Below, one piece after another: positions 59,756 through 64,000 of a stretch of 64,000 nucleotides of DNA. The position numbers and the translations under genes are program-made. The notes below the pieces were generated by a model. The model ran no database searches. It had not been told where the DNA came from and saw only the letters and a list, made by a program, of their open reading frames with translations. This stretch comes from an uncultured Eubacteriales bacterium (GTDB lineage Bacteria; Bacillota; Clostridia; Oscillospirales; Oscillospiraceae), in the NCBI GenBank assembly GCA_900319465.1, contig ONOL01000017.1, positions 1 through 64,000 on the forward strand, given 5' to 3'. Each line of letters opens with the position of its first letter. Position 1 is the first letter of the stretch.

Positions 59756-60604
59756 TCAGGGAAGCTCTTCGGCAGCCTCCACCACGTGGCGGGCGAGGAT
59801 CGCCGTGGTCACGGTGCCCACGCCGCGCGGCACGGGGCTGATCGCCCGAACCAGCGGAGAGACGGCTTCAAACGCCACATCGCCGCAGAGCTTGCCATCA
59901 AAGGATTCGCTGACGCCCACGTCGAGAAGGATCTGCCCGGGGTGCACAAAGCGCTCGTCCACAAGGCCGGCGCAGCCCGCCGCGGCGATCAGAATGTCGG
60001 ATTCGCGGCAGATGGATGGAAGGTCGCGGGTCTTGCTGTGGCAGAGGGTGACCGTTGCGTCTCTCGCACAGAGCATCATGCTCAGCGGCCGGCCGACGAT
60101 CAGGCTTCTTCCGATAATGGCGACGCGGGAGCCGGAGAGGGGAACGCCGTAGTGGTCAAGCATGGCGAGACAGGCCTCAGCCGTGCAGGGGCCGAAGCCG
60201 CTCCCTCTGCCCACGAATACGCGGGCAAGCGAGGGAACGGTGATCCCGTCCACGTCCTTGTCGGCTCTCAGCCGGCGAAAGATCTGCTGCGTATCGATCT
60301 GGCGGGGGAGGGGACGCAGCACCAGGACCCCGTGGATCGACTGATCGCCGTTGACGCGGTCCACCTGCCGCAGCAGCTCCGCCGTCCCGGCGGTCCAGGG
60401 AAGGACGATGCTCTCCACCCGGATGCCCGCCTGCTCGCAGGATCGCAGCGCCGAACGCTCATAGGACAGCGCGCCCGGCTCGTCCCCGCAGCGAAGGATC
60501 GCAAGCTTCGGCTCCCGTCCTTCCCCGCGCAGGGCGGCGATCCGTTCCTCCAGCGACGCGCGGATCGCCCTGGCGACCGGCGTGCCATAATAAATCTCGC
60601 TCAT
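59756..60604 (-). CDS. folD: FolD-family methylene-THF dehydrogenase with altered catalytic site
   Basis: This 282-residue enzyme is of the methylene-THF dehydrogenase/cyclohydrolase family. It has the Rossmann segment VAIIGRSLIVGRPLSMML, DKDVDGI and the end PVPRGVGTVTTAILA. The folate-site motif reads SYERSALRSC where bifunctional enzymes have YVxxKxxAC: Tyr is kept but the catalytic Lys is Ala. The QLPLP motif reads LRPLP, so Gln is Arg. The family-wide Asp is kept. Loss of both suggests a dehydrogenase without cyclohydrolase activity. It overlaps fchA by four bases. Confidence 0.9.
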   Translation of the reverse strand: MSEIYYGTPVARAIRASLEERIAALRGEGREPKLAILRCGDEPGALSYERSALRSCEQAGIRVESIVLPWTAGTAELLRQVDRVNGDQSIHGVLVLRPLPRQIDTQQIFRRLRADKDVDGITVPSLARVFVGRGSGFGPCTAEACLAMLDHYGVPLSGSRVAIIGRSLIVGRPLSMMLCARDATVTLCHSKTRDLPSICRESDILIAAAGCAGLVDERFVHPGQILLDVGVSESFDGKLCGDVAFEAVSPLVRAISPVPRGVGTVTTAILARHVVEAAEELP

Positions 60605-61227
60605 AGGCGCAGGAGCCAGCGTGTCACGGAAGCGCTCACCGCTTCCGCGCGGGGCAGGTATTCTGCCGCCAGCCGGCCCACTTCCTCCTCCAAAACCATG
60701 CTTTCCGGATCGCCGGGCAGACTGCGCGTGTTGACGCGCACGTTGATCGCGGCGCATTCCGCCGCCGCCCTCGCGAGCGAGGCACCGCAGCCGACGTCCG
60801 AGAGCAGAAGCGGGCTGCTCAGCTCCCGCGCGCGTTCCAGAAGCTCGATCGTCTCACAGGCGCAGCGGAGCATCTCCATCGGCGCACGGCAGGCGTTGAG
60901 CGTCGCCCGGCGCAGCGTCCCGGCTGTGGCCGGGTCGTCCTTCGGCAGGGAGTAGGCATTGGCAAGCGGCGCGAAGTTTTCCGCGTCCTCGCCGATCAGC
61001 GTGAGCAGCCTTTCGCGCAGCGCGTCGGCGTCCGTTACGATCCGGCCAAGCTCCTGCGCCCGGTCGGCGTACTTCTTCCGCCCGGCCGTCAGCCGAGAGG
61101 CCATGGCGCACAGAGCCGCCGCCAGCGCGCCGCACAGAGCCGCCGCGCCGCCGCCGCCGGGCGTGGGCGCGGAAGAGGCCAGAGCCGCGGTAAAGTCGCG
61201 GACGCCTGTGGGGAACCCTTCGTCCAT
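60601..61227 (-). CDS. fchA: cyclodeaminase/cyclohydrolase family protein (FchA-type)
   Basis: This 208-residue helical protein matches the formimidotetrahydrofolate cyclodeaminase / methenyl-THF cyclohydrolase family. Hallmarks are the N-terminal SSAPTPGGGGAAAL, repeated Ala-rich helices and GCGASLARAAAECAAINVRVN. Either activity gives or uses 5,10-methenyl-THF. Translational coupling to a FolD that seems to lack cyclohydrolase residues favours the cyclohydrolase role. No formimidoyltransferase or histidine-degradation gene is nearby. Confidence 0.9.
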   Translation of the reverse strand: MDEGFPTGVRDFTAALASSAPTPGGGGAAALCGALAAALCAMASRLTAGRKKYADRAQELGRIVTDADALRERLLTLIGEDAENFAPLANAYSLPKDDPATAGTLRRATLNACRAPMEMLRCACETIELLERARELSSPLLLSDVGCGASLARAAAECAAINVRVNTRSLPGDPESMVLEEEVGRLAAEYLPRAEAVSASVTRWLLRL

Positions 61228-61367
61228 ACGCCGCCTCCTTCTTCTTTCGGTAATACCGTAATTATAGTAAAAATGCGCGGCTTGTCAAGGAAATTTCCCT
61301 TGCACGGCCGGAAGAAAGGAAGTATACTGTATCGGTAAAACAGGAAAAACGGAGCGTGGAGAAGGAT

Positions 61368-61652
61368 ATGAAAACGGCGAGTGCGGACAAGAGATGGATT
61401 GAACTGCTTTTCGCCATCAGCGTAATACTGTTGGGCGTGACCTCGCTGATCCTGAGCGTGACCGGGCTTGCCGGGATCGCGCTGCCGACCTGGGCGGTGC
61501 GTCTGGTCGGGCTTGCCAATCTGGCGTCGCTGCCGGTTCTGGGCTATTCCATGGTCAAAAGCTTCCGGGAGAAGCTTGCCATGCGCAGGGCGTCCGAAAG
61601 CAAAACAGCCCGCAGCGGCGCGAGAAAGAAGAAAAAGGGGAAAAAGAGATGA
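61368..61652 (+). CDS. small two-helix membrane protein
   Basis: This 94-residue protein has two membrane helices (about residues 11-32 and 38-60) and a very basic tail (KTARSGARKKKKGKKR). It is coupled to rdgB by an ATGA overlap. A promoter (TTGCAC, 17 bases, TATACT at about 61300-61327) lies upstream and GGAGAAGG precedes the ATG. No known family or function. Confidence 0.7.
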   Translation: MKTASADKRWIELLFAISVILLGVTSLILSVTGLAGIALPTWAVRLVGLANLASLPVLGYSMVKSFREKLAMRRASESKTARSGARKKKKGKKR

Positions 61653-62230
61653 AACTGATTATCGCTTCCAATAACGCGCATAAGCTTGTCGAGATCAAGG
61701 AGATCCTCGGCGGCGAGTTTGACGAGATCCTCTCCATGCGGGAGGCCGGGATCGAGCACGAGACCGTCGAAGACGGCAGCACCTTCATGGCAAACGCCGA
61801 GAAGAAGGCCCGTGAGATCGCGGAGATTTCCGGCAGCTGCGCGCTGGCGGACGACAGCGGACTGTGTGTGGACGCGCTGGACGGCGCGCCGGGCATTTTT
61901 TCCGCCCGCTTTTCCGGCGTGCACGGAGACGACGCGGCGAACAACCGACTGCTCCTCGAGAAGCTGGAAGGGCATGAGGACCGCGGCGCGCACTATACCT
62001 GCGCCATGGTGTTGGCGCGGCCGGACGGCAGCGTTGTGGAGGCCGAGGGCTATCTTTACGGCGAAATTGCCCGGGAGGAGGCTGGCAGCAACGGCTTTGG
62101 ATATGATCCGCTGTTCTACCTTCCCGAGCGCGGGTGTACGACCGCCCAGATCAGCAGCGAGGAGAAAAACGCCATCAGCCACCGGGCGAACGCCCTCCAC
62201 GCACTGCTGAAAAAACTCCGCGCAGAATGA
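61649..62230 (+). CDS. rdgB: XTP/dITP diphosphatase (RdgB/HAM1)
   Basis: This 193-residue house-cleaning pyrophosphatase removes dITP, XTP and ITP from the nucleotide pool. Motifs: IIASNNAHKLVEIKEIL at the start, ALADDSGLCVDALDGAPGIFSARFSG in the centre, and GFGYDPLFYLPE followed by HRANAL at the end. Length is normal. It follows a small membrane protein in a two-gene operon. Confidence 0.96.
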   Translation: MKLIIASNNAHKLVEIKEILGGEFDEILSMREAGIEHETVEDGSTFMANAEKKAREIAEISGSCALADDSGLCVDALDGAPGIFSARFSGVHGDDAANNRLLLEKLEGHEDRGAHYTCAMVLARPDGSVVEAEGYLYGEIAREEAGSNGFGYDPLFYLPERGCTTAQISSEEKNAISHRANALHALLKKLRAE

Positions 62231-62273
62231 GAAACGCAGAGAAACGCAGAATGAGAAAAAAGAAAAAATCTGC

Positions 62274-62301
62274 TTGACAAACGGAAAATAATGCGTATAA
62301 T
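62274..62301 (+). promoter_or_regulatory. promoter of tRNA-Gln
   Basis: Perfect TTGACA and perfect TATAAT separated by 16 bases, ending 13 bases before the tRNA. Confidence 0.88.
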
Positions 62302-62314
62302 AGCTTATGCGCTT

Positions 62315-62388
62315 AGCGGGATTGTGTAAAGGTAGCACAGCGGACTCTGACTCCGTATGTGAGGGTTCGAATCCTTCTCCCGCTGCCA
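62315..62388 (+). tRNA. tRNA-Gln (CTG)
   Basis: Acceptor AGCGGGA/TCCCGCT, anticodon stem CGGA-/TCCG around loop CTCTGAC (anticodon CTG), T-loop GTTCGAA, discriminator G and encoded CCA. Integrase sequences begin within 100 bases of its 3' end, the typical setting of a tRNA attachment site. Confidence 0.93.
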
Positions 62389-62477
62389 GATATCGGCTTG
62401 AATCGTTATGACCCTTACCGCAATGAAAATAGCCCGAAAAAATGGGATAAACACAGGGCTTTTCGGCATTGGGGTCG

Positions 62478-62880
62478 TCATATTCCGGGGATTTGCCGCA
62501 CGTACTCTTCCATTCGGTTTGCACTGGCCGTCTTCATGGCATCGGAGACATGCCCGTATACGTCAAGGGTAAAGGCTGCCGTAGCGTGACCCAGATTCCC
62601 CTGAACGGTCTTCACATCGTCCCCATTTTGTAGAGAAAGTACCGCGTAAGTATGGCGCAGATCATGGACTTTGGCATTCGGTGCACCGATCTCGACAGCA
62701 AGCTTCTTGAAATGGTTATAGACCGTTTGCGGTTGAAGCGGCGTTCCGAAGAGCGTCGTGAAGGCCAGGGCGGTCCGATGCTCCGCCTCCGTCTGCCAAC
62801 CTTGCCAGGCAACGGAGGCGTCTTCCTTTTGTCGGATCTTACTGGTTTGATTGTTTACTATGCAAAAAGGACGTATGCTC
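62478..62880 (-). pseudogene. C-terminal remnant of a tyrosine recombinase (integrase)
   Basis: A minus-strand frame without a usable start codon reads about 130 residues of integrase catalytic domain. PLQPQTVYNHFKKLA is followed by VHDLRHTYAVLSLQNGDD (catalytic Arg and His), GNLGHATAAFTLDVYGHV (second His and the nucleophile Tyr) and the stop. The N-terminal arm-binding and core domains are missing, and a stop codon closes the frame near 62880. It points toward tRNA-Gln, as integrases at attachment sites often do. Confidence 0.85.
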
Positions 62881-63314
62881 TGGAATCAAGCAGAAACTAT
62901 GACCTTCTATGTGATTTGGTTATCCACGATTCCACATCTGGGGGCCATGTTATAGGATATGCTTTAGAAATATACAATGCGGGAAATAAAGTTGCGCGAA
63001 ATGTCAAACTAACAATCGAAGGGCAAGAAATAACTACCATCAATTTTATTAAGCCTAACAGCTCTTATGTGTTTCCTGTCGGTAAGCTTCTTCAAATGTT
63101 GGGCGAGAATATTGCTGTCGGCGATAACAAAGTGCCAATTAAGCAAGGATGCCCGATTTCTGTAGCTCTCTCTGTTGATGGTGTTACAAAGAATTATAGC
63201 GTTAATACTGATCTGCTGTTTGCAACTCGAAATACTGACACTGGCAGCATGAAAGGGATTGAGGATCATCTAGAGAAGCTGGAAAAAGCAATCAAAGGCC
63301 TTACGAAACGGTGA
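62847..63314 (+). CDS. orphan low-G+C gene, probably 5'-truncated
   Basis: This frame encodes about 155 residues with no named family (SRNYDLLCDLVIHDSTSGGH, then a beta-rich domain with YNAGNKVARNVKLTIEG and a coiled end). G+C is about 40%, well below the neighbours. The first residues (LIVYYAKRTYALES) look like the end of a membrane anchor whose start is lost. Upstream the frame runs into the integrase remnant on the other strand, where its codons are not believable. No clear ribosome site exists; the TTG at 62847 is a placeholder start. Confidence 0.55.
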   Translation: MIVYYAKRTYALESSRNYDLLCDLVIHDSTSGGHVIGYALEIYNAGNKVARNVKLTIEGQEITTINFIKPNSSYVFPVGKLLQMLGENIAVGDNKVPIKQGCPISVALSVDGVTKNYSVNTDLLFATRNTDTGSMKGIEDHLEKLEKAIKGLTKR

Positions 63315-63342
63315 GCTGAATCTCCCGAAAACAACACCTCGT

Positions 63343-63374
63343 GGTATAATCCCAGCAAAAACGGAGGTTATACC
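63343..63374 (+). repeat. inverted repeat spanning -10 box and ribosome site of the integrase gene
   Basis: GGTATAA (63343-63349) and TTATACC (63368-63374) are exact complements. The left arm contains an extended -10 (TGGTATAAT), and the right arm ends at the ATG. The GGAGG site lies just inside. It could be an operator or an mRNA hairpin that limits integrase synthesis. Confidence 0.6.
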
Positions 63375-64000
63375 ATGAAAGAAATGGTCTTTGAGATCTT
63401 GAACGATATGGCGGAGACGCTGACGGTCGCGCAGCTGAAAAAGCTCCAGGAAGTGCTGCTCCTGAGATTCAGCGAAAAAGAATCACAGCCAGAGCCTGCG
63501 CGGAATGAGGACTACCTGGAGATGTTCCTTCATGCGAAACAGGTGGAAGGTTTGTCCGAGCGTACGATTGCCTATTATCGCAGCAGCGTCTCCCATATGC
63601 TTCGCGCTATCGGTACGCCGGTACGGAAAATCACAACCGATCAGATTCGCGCCTACCTGGCGGACTATCAACAGATCAACAACTGTGGCAAATCCACGGT
63701 GGACAATATACGCCGCAACATCTCCAGCTTTTTTACCTGGCTGGAGGAAGAAGACCATATTTTGAAAAGCCCCGTCCGGCGTATTCATAAAATCAAGAGT
63801 AAGACCGCCGTGAAAGAAGTCATATCCGACGAGGATATTGAGCGATTACGGGACAACTGTGAAGTGGCCCGTGACGTGGCGATAATAGACCTTCTTTACT
63901 CAACTGGTATGCGTGTCGGAGAACTGGTGCATTTGGATATCCGGGATATTAACTTTGACGAGCGGGAGTGCGTGGTCTACGGCAAAGGCGGCAAGGAGCG
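63375..64000 (+). CDS. tyrosine-type recombinase/integrase (partial at window end)
   Basis: The first 208 codons of a XerC/D-like recombinase are present. After a short N-terminal extension comes a SAM-like core-binding domain (about residues 53-140, with QVEGLSERTIAYYRSSVSHM and NIRRNISSFFTWLEEED). The catalytic domain then starts (ISDEDIERLRDNC). The first catalytic Arg is in LLYSTGMRVGELVHLDIRDI, and the lysine-bearing turn YGKGGKE is the last visible part. The ATG follows CGGAGG. It is probably the integrase of the element beside tRNA-Gln. Confidence 0.92.
   Translation, partial: MKEMVFEILNDMAETLTVAQLKKLQEVLLLRFSEKESQPEPARNEDYLEMFLHAKQVEGLSERTIAYYRSSVSHMLRAIGTPVRKITTDQIRAYLADYQQINNCGKSTVDNIRRNISSFFTWLEEEDHILKSPVRRIHKIKSKTAVKEVISDEDIERLRDNCEVARDVAIIDLLYSTGMRVGELVHLDIRDINFDERECVVYGKGGKE

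Larger units (their letters stand above)
62389..64000. mobile_element. edge of an integrated element at tRNA-Gln
   Basis: Downstream of tRNA-Gln lie a C-terminal tyrosine-recombinase remnant facing the tRNA, a low-G+C orphan gene, and a second recombinase running out of the window. Composition drops sharply near 62850. No repeat of the tRNA 3' end is seen inside the window, so the element's far end must be outside it. Confidence 0.6.

Noticed and set aside
62315..62480. Direct repeat of the tRNA-Gln 3' end as an attachment site pair
   Set aside because: Only one copy exists within the window; the second must be outside if present.
62652..62846. Upstream extension of the orphan gene at 62847
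   Set aside because: This stretch is the antisense of the integrase remnant; its residues are Arg-rich and not related to the downstream domain.

Overview
The window is a 64 kb chromosomal stretch from a G+C-rich (about 60% by eye), spore-forming member of the Clostridia, most like an Oscillospiraceae-type gut bacterium. Evidence: spore genes (spoVAD, spoVAE, a SpoVB-like flippase), Firmicutes markers (YerC, Hsp33, CarD, HemZ, YfhO, class B sortase), ECF-type vitamin transporters under riboswitch-type leaders, and consensus sigma-A promoters with 16-18 bp spacers. Coding density is high, and many genes overlap by 1-8 nt in tight operons.

Layout. 0-9 kb: class B sortase, an EamA exporter, a four-tRNA cluster (Val-Phe-Gly-Cys), the hslO/methyltransferase/yerC group, nfeD with an SPFH protein, a eukaryotic-type hexokinase, and spoVAD-spoVAE. 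9-13.5 kb: the polyamine importer potABCD, preceded by a promoter, about 330 nt of structured but unrecognised leader or non-coding RNA, and an intrinsic terminator. 13.7-28.8 kb: truA, a secreted leucine-rich protein, a DUF4914 P-loop protein, a broken ABC ATPase, a D-Ala-D-Ala-type ligase, a zinc-ribbon/DUF5685/J-domain operon, HAD and SLOG proteins, an FMN riboswitch with ribU, a SpoVB-like flippase, a polysaccharide deacetylase and a cytidylate-kinase-like gene. 28.8-37.8 kb: recG-apbE-aldo/keto reductase operon, tRNA-Arg, and a redox group (multi-cluster FAD oxidoreductase lacking its NAD(P)H domain, HypA, acetyltransferase, EFR1 ferrodoxin). 37.8-44.8 kb: a PTS operon (EIIBCA, HPr, EI), HAD proteins and an aminotransferase.

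44.8-48.8 kb: an amino-acid ABC transporter preceded by a complete attenuator: promoter, a 40-codon Met/Cys-rich leader ORF, and a terminator. 48.9-58.4 kb: ychF, carD, hemZ, a nucleoside kinase, a thioredoxin-like gene behind an internally deleted PatB/MalY remnant, a ChbG deacetylase, YfhO and a small P-loop protein. 58.4-61.2 kb: a folate one-carbon block (FchA, FolD, FolT, 5-formyl-THF cyclo-ligase) in which FolD has lost the catalytic Lys and Gln of bifunctional enzymes, while a separate cyclohydrolase-family gene lies next to it. 61.3-64 kb: rdgB, tRNA-Gln, then a mobile boundary with an integrase remnant, a low-G+C orphan gene and a second tyrosine recombinase running off the window.

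The strongest leads are the Met/Cys leader attenuator, the unexplained RNA before potABCD, the split FolD/FchA arrangement, the oxidoreductase without a pyridine-nucleotide domain, and DUF5685, whose paired aspartate motifs resemble all-helical prenyl synthases. No CRISPR array, restriction system or intact prophage is visible.
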